A stretch of 55,864 nt of DNA from Coriobacteriia bacterium (GCA_015655215.1 JAATFL010000010.1:1-55864), one strand, 5' to 3'. Shown: positions 42,520-52,380, counted from the first letter of the stretch. Made by a program: numbers and translations. The notes: generated by a model from the sequence alone, not told the origin.

Positions 42520-43794
42520 TCAGGAGCGCAGTGCGTCCTGGTTCGCGAAGTGCTCGCTGATCTGACCGGGCTCCAGGTTGCTGATGACAGCCAACGTGGG
42601 AGTGCCCGAGAACACGCGGTCGGCGACTCGGGCGACGTCCTCGAGTTCCACGGAGCGCACCCGCTCCTCCGTTTCCTCGAACGACAGGAGTTCACGGTCG
42701 AGCACCCTGCACCTGCCCAGCGTCACCATGTGCTGACGCGGGGACTCCATCGCGAGGGCGAGTTGCCCGATGCTCGACTCCTTGGCTCGCGCGAGCTCCT
42801 CGGCGCTCACCCCGGAGCTATGCGCACGGCGCAACTCGTCGACGACGATGGACACGACCTGCTCGATGTTGACGGGACGCGTGCCAGCGTACACCGCGTA
42901 CGAGCCCGCCCCCGTATAGCTCGACGCATAGGTATAGATCGCATAGACGAGGCCGCGTTTCTCACGAACCTCCTGGAAGAGACGCGAGGACATGCCACTG
43001 CCCAACACGTTGTCGAGAAGCGAGGACGCGAAACGGTCAGGGTCGCCTGCGGGTAGATAGGGCAGCGCATAGACGACATGCGCCTGCTCGGTCTCGCGCT
43101 TGAGGAGAGCCATCGGCCGACTCACCTGGGCGGGATGCTCGGCGCGGACGAGGCGCTCGCCTGCGGGCAGACCCCCCAGCTTGCTCTGGGTCAAACGCAC
43201 GATGGCGTCATGGTCGAGGTTGCCTGCTGCCGAGACGACCAGGTTGGAGGCCGTGTAGTGAGCGGCATGGTAGGCGACGCAATCCTCGTGATCGAAGCGG
43301 GCCACCGTGTCCTGACGACCCAGCACCGGACGGCCGAGCGGTGCCGTCGGCCAGAGGGCGTCGGCGGCGACGTCGAAGACGTAGTCCTCGGGGGTGTCGG
43401 TGGTCCGGGCGATCTCCTCGAGTACGACCTCGCGCTCGGAGGAGATGTTCTCATCGGTGAACGTCGAGTTCACCACCATGTCGGCGAGGATATCGAAGGC
43501 CTCCTCGAGATGCGCGTCGAGGAAACGGGCGTAGTAGCAGGTCGTCTCCTTCGAGGTGAAGGCGTTGAGCTCGGCACCCATGGCGTCGAAGGCGCGAGAG
43601 ATATCCACGGCCGTGCGCGTCGGCGTGCCCTTGAACATCATGTGCTCCATGAAGTGGGACATCCCCGCCTGCTCCACCCTCTCGTCGCGGCTCCCCACGC
43701 GCGTCCAGATCCCCAGCGCGATGGAGCCGACGGAATCCATGCGCTCGGTGATGACCGTGATGCCATTGTCCAGGATGGTCTGCTGATAGAACAT
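42520..43794 (-). CDS. M16-family zinc peptidase (insulinase/PqqL-like)
   Basis: The inverted zinc motif HFMEH (residues 47-51) is present, with the third ligand Glu further on in the SSEREVVLEEIART region. Both the catalytic and the C-terminal inactive domain (GSGMSSRLFQEVREKRGLVY) are present, giving the usual 424 residues. The RLVY/REKRGL element is typical of the MPP/MlpA group. It has no signal peptide, so it is cytoplasmic. Its Bacillus counterpart (mlpA) lies between pnp and the dap genes; here pnp has been moved away by an inserted module. Confidence 0.94.
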   Translation of the reverse strand: MFYQQTILDNGITVITERMDSVGSIALGIWTRVGSRDERVEQAGMSHFMEHMMFKGTPTRTAVDISRAFDAMGAELNAFTSKETTCYYARFLDAHLEEAFDILADMVVNSTFTDENISSEREVVLEEIARTTDTPEDYVFDVAADALWPTAPLGRPVLGRQDTVARFDHEDCVAYHAAHYTASNLVVSAAGNLDHDAIVRLTQSKLGGLPAGERLVRAEHPAQVSRPMALLKRETEQAHVVYALPYLPAGDPDRFASSLLDNVLGSGMSSRLFQEVREKRGLVYAIYTYASSYTGAGSYAVYAGTRPVNIEQVVSIVVDELRRAHSSGVSAEELARAKESSIGQLALAMESPRQHMVTLGRCRVLDRELLSFEETEERVRSVELEDVARVADRVFSGTPTLAVISNLEPGQISEHFANQDALRS

Positions 43795-44163
43795 GTCTGC
43801 CTCTCTCCGCTTCTTCGATACCGTGAACGAGTGCGTGCCCAGCGAGAGGTCCGGGGGGGGACGTCCGTGCAGGTGACCGAGGTGTGCCGACTTCAACTAG
43901 TGGACCACGATACCGCATCCCGCCCATCGTGACACGGAGGGGAGCCTGCCGGTTCACCGACCGACATGCCCACGGTCGCAGCGGGGCGAGACCCTGGGTC
44001 GACACCCCGTGGTCGACGACCATGGACCAGGTGCTCGCCACCCGCCCAGCCACCACAGACATCGATGTTACGGATGCGTCCACCCACGGTGCGGACCCAT
44101 CGCGCGTTCGCATGAGACAATGGTCTGTGATACGCCCATGGTACGTCACAGGAGGTCCACAGG
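43795..44163. other. divergent intergenic region
   Basis: 369 bases between the M16 peptidase (-) and malic enzyme (+) hold only shadow frames. I see no clear promoter, riboswitch or strong hairpin. AGGAGG (44150-44155) is the ribosome site of the malic enzyme gene. Confidence 0.5.
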
Positions 44164-45363
44164 ATGGATTTTTACCAGGAGTCGCTCAAGATGCACGCCG
44201 CCCATCACGGCAAGATCAGCGTCGAGAGCACGGTACGCGTCGAGACGTCCGACGACCTGTCGATCGCCTATACGCCCGGGGTTGCCGAGCCATGCCGGGC
44301 CATCGCCGCCGACCCCTCGGCCGCCTACACCTACACCTGCAAGGCGAATACCATCGCCGTCGTGAGCAACGGCACCGCCGTCCTCGGGCTTGGTGACATC
44401 GGTCCCCTCGCAGCCATGCCGGTCATGGAGGGAAAGTCGATCCTGTTCAAGCGCTTCGGCGGCGTGAACGCCTTCCCCGTCTGCATCGACGCGACCACCC
44501 CGGAGGAGGTCATCGCAGCCGTCAAGGCCATCGCGCCCACCTTCGGGGGCATCAACCTCGAGGACATCAAATCGCCGGACTGCTTCGTCATCGAGAGGAT
44601 CCTCGAACGCGACCTTGACATCCCCGTCTTCCATGACGATCAGCACGGGACCGCCATCGTCGTGACCGCCGCGCTGCTCAACGCGCTCAAGGTGGTGGGT
44701 AAGGAGCTTGGGAGCGTCCACATCGTGCTCAACGGCCCTGGGGCCGCTGGGACGGCGATCATCAAGATGCTGCGCGCCACCGGGGCGCAGCATATCATCG
44801 CCTGTGACAGCCATGGTATCCTCTCGAGGGACCGGGGTGCCGGCATCGTGGGCCACAAGGCGATGCTCTGCGAGATCACCAACGAGGAGAACCGCACCGG
44901 CAGCCTCGCGGACGCCATCGTCGACGCCGACGTGTTCATCGGGGTCTCCGTGGCCGGGGCGCTCACCCCCGCGATGGTCGGTACGATGGCCGCGGAACCC
45001 ATCGTGTTCGCGATGGCCAACCCCACGCCCGAGATCATGTACGACGAGGCGAAGGCCGCCGGTGTCGCGGTCATGGGCACCGGGCGCTCCGACGCCCCCA
45101 ACCAGATCAACAACCTTCTCTGCTTTCCCGGGATGTTCAAGGGCGCCCTCGCGGTACGCGCCCGTGACATCAACGAGGCGATGAAGGTGGCTGCCGTTCA
45201 CGCCATCGCCGACCTGGTCACCGACGAGGAGCGTGGCCCCGAGTACATCATCGCCAGTCCGCTCGATCCCCGTGTCGCCACGCAGGTGGCCGACAGGGTC
45301 GCCGAGGCGGCCCGTGTCACCGGCGTGGCCGCATGTGGGACGCAGCCCCCGCGATGCGAGTGA
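44164..45363 (+). CDS. NAD(P)-dependent malic enzyme
   Basis: It decarboxylates malate to pyruvate. Landmarks are AYTPGVAEPCR, NGTAVLGLGDIGP, the metal-binding region NLEDIKSPDCFVIER and HDDQHGTAIV, and a Rossmann domain (LNGPGAAGTAII). At 399 residues it is the short bacterial form without a phosphotransacetylase tail. Cofactor preference cannot be read with certainty. It is followed by two fumarase subunit genes, suggesting a malate/fumarate module. Confidence 0.94.
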   Translation: MDFYQESLKMHAAHHGKISVESTVRVETSDDLSIAYTPGVAEPCRAIAADPSAAYTYTCKANTIAVVSNGTAVLGLGDIGPLAAMPVMEGKSILFKRFGGVNAFPVCIDATTPEEVIAAVKAIAPTFGGINLEDIKSPDCFVIERILERDLDIPVFHDDQHGTAIVVTAALLNALKVVGKELGSVHIVLNGPGAAGTAIIKMLRATGAQHIIACDSHGILSRDRGAGIVGHKAMLCEITNEENRTGSLADAIVDADVFIGVSVAGALTPAMVGTMAAEPIVFAMANPTPEIMYDEAKAAGVAVMGTGRSDAPNQINNLLCFPGMFKGALAVRARDINEAMKVAAVHAIADLVTDEERGPEYIIASPLDPRVATQVADRVAEAARVTGVAACGTQPPRCE

Positions 45364-45419
45364 CGGACGAATGCCGTCAGGGGGCCAAAAGGGCATCAAC
45401 CGTTAGGAGTGGATCGCCG

Positions 45420-46259
45420 ATGAGGACCGTCACCGCTCTGGATATCACCCGCGCCGTGCGGGAGATGAGCATCGAGGCGAACTGTCAGCTTCCCCTCGAT
45501 GTGACCATGCGCATCGAGGCGTGCCGACAATGCGAGGACTGGCCCGGCGCCCAGCGCGTCCTTTCGACGATCGAGGACAACATCGCCCTCGCCACACGCG
45601 ATCGGGTGCCGCTGTGCCAGGATACGGGCATGGCGTGCGTCTTCATCGAGCTGGGCCAGGACGTGCACGTCGACGGCAATCTCGTCGACGCGGTGAACGA
45701 GGGCGTGGCCGCGGGGTATCGTGAGGGCTACCTGCGCAAATCGATGGTGGGGGACCCCTTGCGACGCACCAACACCGGCGATAACACCCCTGCGCTGATT
45801 CACGTGGACGTGGTCGAGGGGGACGGGCTCACGCTGACCGTCGCCCCCAAGGGGGCTGGCTCGGAGAACATGGGGCGTATCGGGATGCTCAAGCCCTCGG
45901 ACGGAATCGATGGCTTCACGTCATTCGTGATCGACACGGTGCGGCAGGCCGGTCCCAACCCCTGTCCGCCCATCGTGGTGGGCGTGGGGGTGGGCGGTAA
46001 CTTCGACCAGGTCGCGCTGCTGGCGAAGCGAGCCCTTCTCCGCCCTCTTGGCCAGCCGAATCGAGACCCTTTCTACGCAAGGCTCGAATCCTCCCTACTC
46101 GATGCGATCAACGCGCTGGGGATCGGCCCGCAGGGCTTCGGTGGTCGTACGACGGCGCTAGGGGTCTCCATCGAGATGCTCCCAACGCACATCGCGTCCC
46201 TTCCCGTCGCCGTCAACATCAACTGCCATGTCGCACGTCATGCGACCAGAACGCTCTAG
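45420..46259 (+). CDS. class I fumarate hydratase, alpha subunit
   Basis: The alpha subunit carries the oxygen-sensitive 4Fe-4S cluster. Cysteine motifs are LCQDTGMACVF, GPNPCPPIVVGVGVGG and NINCHVARHATRTL. It is 279 residues from the ATG at 45420. The family also includes L(+)-tartrate dehydratase TtdA, which cannot be excluded; the neighbouring malic enzyme favours fumarase. The beta subunit gene follows 16 bases later. Confidence 0.92.
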   Translation: MRTVTALDITRAVREMSIEANCQLPLDVTMRIEACRQCEDWPGAQRVLSTIEDNIALATRDRVPLCQDTGMACVFIELGQDVHVDGNLVDAVNEGVAAGYREGYLRKSMVGDPLRRTNTGDNTPALIHVDVVEGDGLTLTVAPKGAGSENMGRIGMLKPSDGIDGFTSFVIDTVRQAGPNPCPPIVVGVGVGGNFDQVALLAKRALLRPLGQPNRDPFYARLESSLLDAINALGIGPQGFGGRTTALGVSIEMLPTHIASLPVAVNINCHVARHATRTL

Positions 46260-46275
46260 GAGGCCGAGAAGACCC

Positions 46276-46884
46276 ATGACCATGACCCCCTCCCCCGAAA
46301 GCGTCACGCACCTCGAAGGCCCCCTCACCTCGGACAGGGTCCGAACGTTGCGCGCCGGTGACTCGATCCGCTTCTCGGGCACGGTCTTCACCGCCCGCGA
46401 CGCCGCACACCGACGTCTGGTGGAGTCGATGGACAAAGGCGAGCCCCTCCCCTTCCCCATCAGGGACTCGGTCATCTACTTTGCCGGCCCCGCCCCGGCG
46501 AAACCCGGCCAGCCCATCGGGTCGATCGGACCCACCAGCAGCTACCGCATGGACGCCTATAGCCCACGCCTCCTCGATGCGGGCCTCACGGGGATGATCG
46601 GCAAGGGTACGAGGTCTCCGGAGGTCATCGAGGCGATGCGGCGCAACGGTGCCGTCTACTTCGCCGCCATCGGAGGGGCCGCGGCTCTCATCGCCCGGTG
46701 CGTACGACGTTGCGACCTCATCTGCTATGAGGACCTGGGACCGGAGGCCATCAGGCGGCTCGAGGTCGTCGAGATGCCCCTCGTCGTCGCCATCGATTGC
46801 GAAGGCGGGAACCTGTACGAGCAGGGGCCGGCCGCATATCTGGAGAGCCTCTCGGACAAGGGTCTCGGGGGCGATCCCGCCTGA
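46276..46884 (+). CDS. class I fumarate hydratase, beta subunit
   Basis: Partner of the upstream alpha subunit. Landmarks are LRAGDSIRFSGTVFTARDAAHRR, GPTSSYRMDAYSP and MIGKGTRSPEV. It is 202 residues. AGGAGG lies 12 bases before the ATG at 46276 and GAGAAG is closer; ATG 46282 is an alternative. Alpha and beta together hydrate fumarate to malate. Confidence 0.92.
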   Translation: MTMTPSPESVTHLEGPLTSDRVRTLRAGDSIRFSGTVFTARDAAHRRLVESMDKGEPLPFPIRDSVIYFAGPAPAKPGQPIGSIGPTSSYRMDAYSPRLLDAGLTGMIGKGTRSPEVIEAMRRNGAVYFAAIGGAAALIARCVRRCDLICYEDLGPEAIRRLEVVEMPLVVAIDCEGGNLYEQGPAAYLESLSDKGLGGDPA

Positions 46885-46910
46885 CGTCTCGTCAATGACC
46901 CGGACCGAGC

Positions 46911-48455
46911 CTATTGCGTGCTCGTGGTGCTCTCCGAAGTCGAGCTCGTGGTGCTCGTGTCGCCCCAGGTCTCCCAGGAACCCGTGGCCGTGGCAAGTTC
47001 GCACCAGGCGACCTTGTCTGCCGTCGACTGGTCGACATCGAGGGCCTCGTCGAATACCCAGACGCCGCCTGCGCTTATCGAATCCTTGTTCACCGTCGTC
47101 TGTCCCACGATCGTACCGTTCGAATCATAGAGGTTGAAGGTGAGCTCGATGTCCGACTCATCCAGTTCCGACGTGTTCTCGAAGCGTCCCGATATATGGC
47201 GGCTCCCGTCATCGCCGAGCACGATCGACGCCACGGGGACGTAATAGGGTAGGTCGGTGTTGGCGAGAGCGCTGACGTATTGCCCCACCGTGCGCTCCGT
47301 CACCCACCCGGCCTGGAAGGCGGCGATCACCTGGTTCATGCAGGCCCACCCCTTCCAACCTGGATGGGCCGTATCGCTCAGGAAGTACATGTCGTACTCG
47401 TAGTCCGAGAAGTCCGCCAGGGCGACGTCGTTGTCGGAGCAGATGGTCCTGATCGACTCGTAGAAGTTCTGGCGTTCCGAAACGGGGTAGCCTGTGTAAT
47501 CGCGCCACCGTCCGTTCTCGGGTAGCATCACCACCATCGTCTGGATGCCCAACTCGTTGCAGATCTTGAGCATCAGGGCCATGTCCTCGTACTCCGAGGT
47601 GTTGTTGCGCGTGAGCTTCGTCTCGCTGTTGGCAAGGTTGGGGTTCGTGAAGTACTTGCTCCAGTTGAAGTCAGAGAAACCATAGCTGTTGCTTGACGAC
47701 TTCTCGGCGGCGACCTGCGTGGCGTTGAGGATCACCGACCCCCAGTCGATGCTCTGGTAATCCAGCGTCGACGAGCTGGCGTCTGACGACTCGTCGCTCG
47801 CGTGAGGACTCAGCAGCGCCCAGTTGTCATAGGCGCGCTTTGGCTCCTCCACGACGCTCTTCAGGGTCGCGACGGCCTTGGAGACGGGGTCGGTGGCCAG
47901 TTCGAGCTGTACGTCGTTGTCACTCCCCAGCTCCTCGTTGAGACGGGTGCGGAGCTCGTCTTTCGTCTCGTCCGAGAGGTTTGGGTTGCTCATGCACTCC
48001 TCGACCAGCTCATCGGAGAGGTAAGAGGAGAGGCGCGCGCCGTTGGAAGTGCCGCTGAACCAGTCCTCGGAGACGATGAAGACGAGTTTGCCGTTCCCGT
48101 TCTCCACGATGTCGTTTCCGATGGCCCCCGCGACGACGGCGTGCCAGAGTGACTGGTGGTATCCCGCGCCGACGAGCATGGTGTTGAAGTTGTACCCTGC
48201 GTTGTAATACAGGTTCTTTGGACAGGTGAAGGCGTTCATGCAGTAGTTGGGGTCGAGTTCGGACGATCCCATCACCACCATCGTGTTAGGGTTGATGTTG
48301 GGACCCAGGAGCTCCTCGGTGACCGTCGTGCCGCTCACGGGGATGTAGTCCACGTAGCTCGTCGTCGGGGTGTTGGCCTTCAACACCAACGTGACGCCGA
48401 TGACGCTGATGACGAAGAGGCCCGCTGCGACGACGAGAGCCAGTAGACGCTTCAT
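46911..48455 (-). CDS. dltD: DltD-like surface polymer D-alanylation protein
   Basis: DltD acts outside the membrane in moving D-alanine to teichoic acids. Visible are an N-terminal membrane anchor (LLALVVAAGLFVISVIGVTLVL), the nucleophile motif VVMGSSELDP and the SGNH end motif HPGWKGW. About 110 extra C-terminal residues form a beta-rich domain (VPVASIVLGDDGSRHISGRFEN), ending in a Ser/Thr-rich tail. No dltA, dltB or dltC lies nearby. ATG 48455 follows GGAGAG. It is on the strand opposite to its neighbours. Confidence 0.82.
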   Translation of the reverse strand: MKRLLALVVAAGLFVISVIGVTLVLKANTPTTSYVDYIPVSGTTVTEELLGPNINPNTMVVMGSSELDPNYCMNAFTCPKNLYYNAGYNFNTMLVGAGYHQSLWHAVVAGAIGNDIVENGNGKLVFIVSEDWFSGTSNGARLSSYLSDELVEECMSNPNLSDETKDELRTRLNEELGSDNDVQLELATDPVSKAVATLKSVVEEPKRAYDNWALLSPHASDESSDASSSTLDYQSIDWGSVILNATQVAAEKSSSNSYGFSDFNWSKYFTNPNLANSETKLTRNNTSEYEDMALMLKICNELGIQTMVVMLPENGRWRDYTGYPVSERQNFYESIRTICSDNDVALADFSDYEYDMYFLSDTAHPGWKGWACMNQVIAAFQAGWVTERTVGQYVSALANTDLPYYVPVASIVLGDDGSRHISGRFENTSELDESDIELTFNLYDSNGTIVGQTTVNKDSISAGGVWVFDEALDVDQSTADKVAWCELATATGSWETWGDTSTTSSTSESTTSTQ

Positions 48456-48663
48456 GAGCCACTCTCCATGCAACAGACCTTTCGATACCGTGCGCAACAT
48501 GTGGGTTCCAGTGTAACCATCATGCGACGACCTTCAACCGAGAAGAGCACCCGCAGGCCACCCTGGATGGATGGTTTCGGCGAAAGACCTGGGCAAATGC
48601 GTTAGGAATGATTCGTGTACACCAAAACGTGGACTCTCATTATCACCGAAGGGAACCGACATC

Positions 48664-49395
48664 GTGACCATCTTCACAGAGAAACTTGACACCCCATCGA
48701 GAGAAAACACAAACCCCCCGGCAAGGGCCGATATCTCGACCGTCGTCTTCGACATGGATGGAACGCTTCTCGACACCCTCACCGATACCGTCGTGGCGAT
48801 CAACCATACGATGAGCACCCACGGGTTTCCCCAACTCGATGCCCGGTATATACGAAGCGTGCTGGGAAACGGCGTGGTGAACCTGTTGGGTTCCTGTGTT
48901 CCAGACGGTCAGGAAAACCCCGCATTCGATGCGGCGTTGACGACGTACAAGACGTTCTATGCCCAGCATGCGGCCGATAGGACCGCTCCTTACCCGGGAA
49001 TCAGCGAACTCGTCGATGACCTGCTCGCGAGGTCCTATAGGATCGCCATCGTCTCGAACAAGTTCGATGCGGTGGTGCAAGAGCTCAACATGACCTACTT
49101 CGATGGTCGATTCCCCGTGGCACTCGGTGAGAACGAAGCCGCCGGGATCCGGCGCAAACCACATCCCGACATGGTGATCAGAGCACTCGAACTTCTCGGG
49201 GCGGATGCAGCACACGCCATCTATCTGGGAGATTCGGAGGTGGATCTCGAGACGGCACGCAACTCGGGGCTACCCTGCCTCTCGTGCACGTGGGGCTTCA
49301 GAGAAGAGGCGTTCCTTCTCGAACACGGGGCAACCGACATCGTTCGAGAACCTCACGAGGTTCTCGAACGGCTCGAGGGGGTCACGTCCGCCTGA
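48664..49395 (+). CDS. HAD-superfamily phosphatase, phosphoglycolate phosphatase-like
   Basis: HAD motifs are intact: VVFDMDGTLLDT (motif I), IVSNK (motif II), RRKPHPDM (motif III) and YLGDSEVDLETARNSGL (motif IV), with a helical cap after motif I. It is 243 residues from the GTG at 48664 (AAGGGA upstream). Gph, pyrophosphatase PpaX or another small-molecule phosphatase are possible. A 12-bp inverted repeat (49342-49353 with 49358-49369) lies inside the 3' end of the gene. Confidence 0.85.
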   Translation: MTIFTEKLDTPSRENTNPPARADISTVVFDMDGTLLDTLTDTVVAINHTMSTHGFPQLDARYIRSVLGNGVVNLLGSCVPDGQENPAFDAALTTYKTFYAQHAADRTAPYPGISELVDDLLARSYRIAIVSNKFDAVVQELNMTYFDGRFPVALGENEAAGIRRKPHPDMVIRALELLGADAAHAIYLGDSEVDLETARNSGLPCLSCTWGFREEAFLLEHGATDIVREPHEVLERLEGVTSA

Positions 49396-49408
49396 TAAAG
49401 CGGTTCCC

Positions 49409-49744
49409 TTATGCATGGGGAAGATGATTCCGCATGCAGCAGGACGGAAGCGTGGGCGCGGGAAGCTCCGACAATCGCCCGCGCATCTCGACCAGACGAT
49501 GGGCGGCGACCTGGGAGATGGCCTTTCGGTTGATGACTATGAGGGCGGTCGCCGCACCCACGGCGGCGCTGATGCCAACGCTGAGCCCCGTCGCCATCAG
49601 AACCTTGCGACGATGCCGACGATGCCGCGCGACGCTGGCCTTGTCGGCAGAGGCGAGCGGCTCCTCCCCCACCACGGGACTTCCGCACGTAGGGCAGAAA
49701 ACGGCGTACTCGGGCAACGTCTTGTCACAGTAGATGCACTTCAT
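49409..49744 (-). CDS. zinc-ribbon membrane protein of unknown function
   Basis: The first 25 residues form a zinc ribbon (KCIYCDK...FCPTCGSPV). A basic stretch and one hydrophobic segment (VLMATGLSVGISAAVGAATALIVI) follow. It is 111 residues from ATG 49744, with GGAGGAG upstream. It is convergent with the HAD gene and 13 bases away. Function unknown. Confidence 0.7.
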   Translation of the reverse strand: MKCIYCDKTLPEYAVFCPTCGSPVVGEEPLASADKASVARHRRHRRKVLMATGLSVGISAAVGAATALIVINRKAISQVAAHRLVEMRGRLSELPAPTLPSCCMRNHLPHA

Positions 49745-49875
49745 GGGACACCACTCCTCCCCTATGGGGATCACCGAGGCAGGTTGACGGGAAACGCACG
49801 TCAGAGGCGGAGCCTCCTCTGACGATTCTCTCCCTATCGTGGCGTATCATCAACGCACCTCGGCGGCGAAACCCA

Positions 49876-49945
49876 CAACCGTTGCGCAACGGTTGACGCG
49901 GTAGCGTGAATTCGACGATGGGGTCCCCGTCGGGGACCCCATCGT
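49876..49945 (-). terminator. two strong palindromes downstream of pnp
   Basis: CAACCGTTGC/GCAACGGTTG (49876-49895) is a perfect 20-base palindrome. ACGATGGGGTCCCC (49915-49928) pairs exactly with 49932-49945 around GTC. They lie 60 and 130 bases beyond the pnp stop. The second is likely a transcript-end structure although it lacks a T-run. Confidence 0.6.
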
Positions 49946-50006
49946 AAACGCCCACTATCGTGGTTGGAGAACGGCTGGTACGGAAAGCGCCCAAAGCGAG
50001 AAACGG

Positions 50007-52265
50007 TCACTGATGGCGACGTCGAGGCTGCCGATCGTCCGCACCCTCCCGTGCGGAGCGCCCCGGACGGTTGTCGCCACCGGAGTGCCCCTCCGGGCGT
50101 GGGGCATGGCCGCGGTGGTCATCGTGGCCCCCCTCTCGCGGGGCATGCGACAAACCGCTTCCCGCCGGCGCCTCGGGCTTATCGAGACGGTCGAGGCTGA
50201 TCTTCCCACGTTCGTCGATGTCGATGATCTTGACCTTGACCTCATCACCCACCTCGAGCACATCCTCCACGCGGTTCACGCGGCCGTTGGCGACGTGCGA
50301 TATGTGCAGCAGGCCGTCCTTGCCCGGCAGCAGCGTGATGAACGCGCCGAAATCCTTGATGGTCGCGACGCGGCCGAGATACTCCTCGCCGACCTCGGGC
50401 ACCCTGACGATGGCCTCGATGCGCGACTTGGCCTCGAGGCCGCCCTCATCACGGCTCGCGATGTAGATGGTGCCGTCCTCCTCGATGTCGATCTTGGCAC
50501 CGGTGTCTTCCTGGATGCCCCGGATGACCTTGCCGCCGCTCCCGATGACCTCGCGGATCTTATCGGTGGGGATGCTGATCGTGATGATGTGCGGGGCGTT
50601 CGATGAGAGTTCCGCACGAGGCTCGGCAATGGCTTCGAGCATCTTGCCGAGGATGAAGGCGCGACCCTCGTGCGCCTGCGCAAGGGCACGACCGAGAATC
50701 TCGATGGAGAGGCCAGCGGCCTTGTTGTCCATCTGCAGGGCGGTGATGCCCCTCTCGGTACCTGTCACCTTGAAGTCCATGTCGCCGAGGAAGTCCTCGA
50801 GGCCTTGGATGTCGGAGAGGATGGCGACGTCGTCGCCCTCCTTGATGAGGCCCATGGCCACGCCGGAGACGGGACGCTTGATGGGCACGCCCGCATCCAT
50901 GAGAGCCAGCGTCGAGGCGCAGGTCGAGGCCATGGAAGAGGAGCCGTTGGACTCGAGCACCTCGGAGACGACGCGAATCGTGTAGGGGAACTCGTCCTCA
51001 TGGGGAACCACGGGAAGCAGGGCACGTTCCGCAAGCGCACCATGACCCAGTTCGCGGCGCTTGGGAGCTCCCATGCGGCCGGTCTCTCCCGTGCAGTAGG
51101 GTGGGAAGTTGTAATGGTGGATGTAGCGCTTGCCCTCGATGGGATCGATGGTGTCGAAACGCTGCCACTCGTTGAGCATCCCGAGCGTCGCCACGGAGAG
51201 AACCTGCGTCTGACCACGGGTGAACAGGCCGGAGCCGTGCACGAGCGGCAGATACCCCGCCGTGCAGGTCACCGTGCGGATCTCATCGAGGGCACGGCCG
51301 TCGACGCGCTCGCCGGTGGCGATGACCATGGCGCGCATGGCCTTCTTCTCAAGCCCCTTGCATTCGATGGGAATCGCACGGGCCCAATCGGGGTTCGCCC
51401 ACTCCTCGTCGGAGAACTCGGCCTTGATGGCGGTCTTGAGCGCTTCGACCCTACCTATGCGCGATGCCTTATCGGCATCCTTGAGGGCGGCGGACATCTC
51501 ATCGAGATGAGCGAACACGCGATCGTGAAGCTCGTCGATGGGTGCATCGAACAGATACTCCTTGGGGGTGATCATGTCCGCGGCGATCACCTTGTCGATG
51601 AAACGCTGCTGTGCACCACAGAACTCGCCAAGCACCTTCTGGCCAAACTCCATGGCGGCGAGGACCTGACCCTCGGGTATCTCGTCGGCACCGCACTCCA
51701 CCATCAGGATCTTGTCGGCCGTGCCGGCGAGCGTGATGGTGAGGTCGCACGTGTCGGCCTCGCCGAACGTCGGGTTGACGACGTACTCCTGGCTGTCGCG
51801 GTCGCGGCCGATGCACACGCCGGCGACAGGACCGGTGAAGGGAGCGGCACCCACCATCAGCGCGGCCGAGGCGCCCATGATGCCGATGACGTCGACGGGG
51901 TTGCTCTGGTCGGCGGTGAACACCGAGGCGACGACCTGCACCTCGTTACGGAAACCGGACGGGAAGCAGGGGCGGATGGGGCGGTCGATGGTGCGTGCGT
52001 TGAGCGTCGCCTTGTCGGTGGGGCGAGACTCACGTTTGAGATAACCGCCGGGAATCTTGCCCGCGGCGTACATCTTCTCGCTGAAATCGACGGTGAGCGG
52101 AAAGAAGTCGTAGTTCTTTCGCTCCTTGGAGATGACCGCGGTCACCAGCATGATGGAATCGCCCTGGTTCACCACGACGGCGCCCGTGGCCTGCTTGGCC
52201 AACACTCCGGTCTCGAAACGATAGGATTTTCCGTACAGTTCAAACGCTTCTTCGATCTTAGGCAT
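50007..52265 (-). CDS. pnp: polynucleotide phosphorylase (PNPase)
   Basis: PNPase degrades RNA 3'-5' with phosphate. Two RNase PH domains (FFPLTVDFSEKMYAAGKIPGG; GSGLFTRGQTQ...), a helical linker, a KH domain (IREVIGSGGKVIRGIQEDTG) and an S1 domain (GRVATIKDFGAFITLLPGKDGLLHIS) are all seen. It is 752 residues, with a His/Arg/Gly-rich tail of about 40. It follows rpsO, the ancient rpsO-pnp pair, across two hairpins. Confidence 0.98.
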   Translation of the reverse strand: MPKIEEAFELYGKSYRFETGVLAKQATGAVVVNQGDSIMLVTAVISKERKNYDFFPLTVDFSEKMYAAGKIPGGYLKRESRPTDKATLNARTIDRPIRPCFPSGFRNEVQVVASVFTADQSNPVDVIGIMGASAALMVGAAPFTGPVAGVCIGRDRDSQEYVVNPTFGEADTCDLTITLAGTADKILMVECGADEIPEGQVLAAMEFGQKVLGEFCGAQQRFIDKVIAADMITPKEYLFDAPIDELHDRVFAHLDEMSAALKDADKASRIGRVEALKTAIKAEFSDEEWANPDWARAIPIECKGLEKKAMRAMVIATGERVDGRALDEIRTVTCTAGYLPLVHGSGLFTRGQTQVLSVATLGMLNEWQRFDTIDPIEGKRYIHHYNFPPYCTGETGRMGAPKRRELGHGALAERALLPVVPHEDEFPYTIRVVSEVLESNGSSSMASTCASTLALMDAGVPIKRPVSGVAMGLIKEGDDVAILSDIQGLEDFLGDMDFKVTGTERGITALQMDNKAAGLSIEILGRALAQAHEGRAFILGKMLEAIAEPRAELSSNAPHIITISIPTDKIREVIGSGGKVIRGIQEDTGAKIDIEEDGTIYIASRDEGGLEAKSRIEAIVRVPEVGEEYLGRVATIKDFGAFITLLPGKDGLLHISHVANGRVNRVEDVLEVGDEVKVKIIDIDERGKISLDRLDKPEAPAGSGLSHAPREGGHDDHRGHAPRPEGHSGGDNRPGRSAREGADDRQPRRRHQ

Positions 52266-52380
52266 ACATGCTCTCTCTCAACTCCGGTGGCACCATTGCC
52301 ATCGGACCTCTTTGCGTCTGGGCGGCGGTGGCTGAATGTCTCGCCCACCGACGTATCTCCGATGTGATACCCGGACGCGG

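Noticed and set aside
40618-43056. 812-residue open frame on the + strand
   Set aside because: It is the antisense shadow of dapA, dapB and the M16 gene in GC-rich DNA; no ribosome site or protein family pattern.
49342-49369. 12-bp inverted repeat read as a terminator
   Set aside because: It lies inside the coding end of the HAD phosphatase gene and has no T-run; noted within that gene only.
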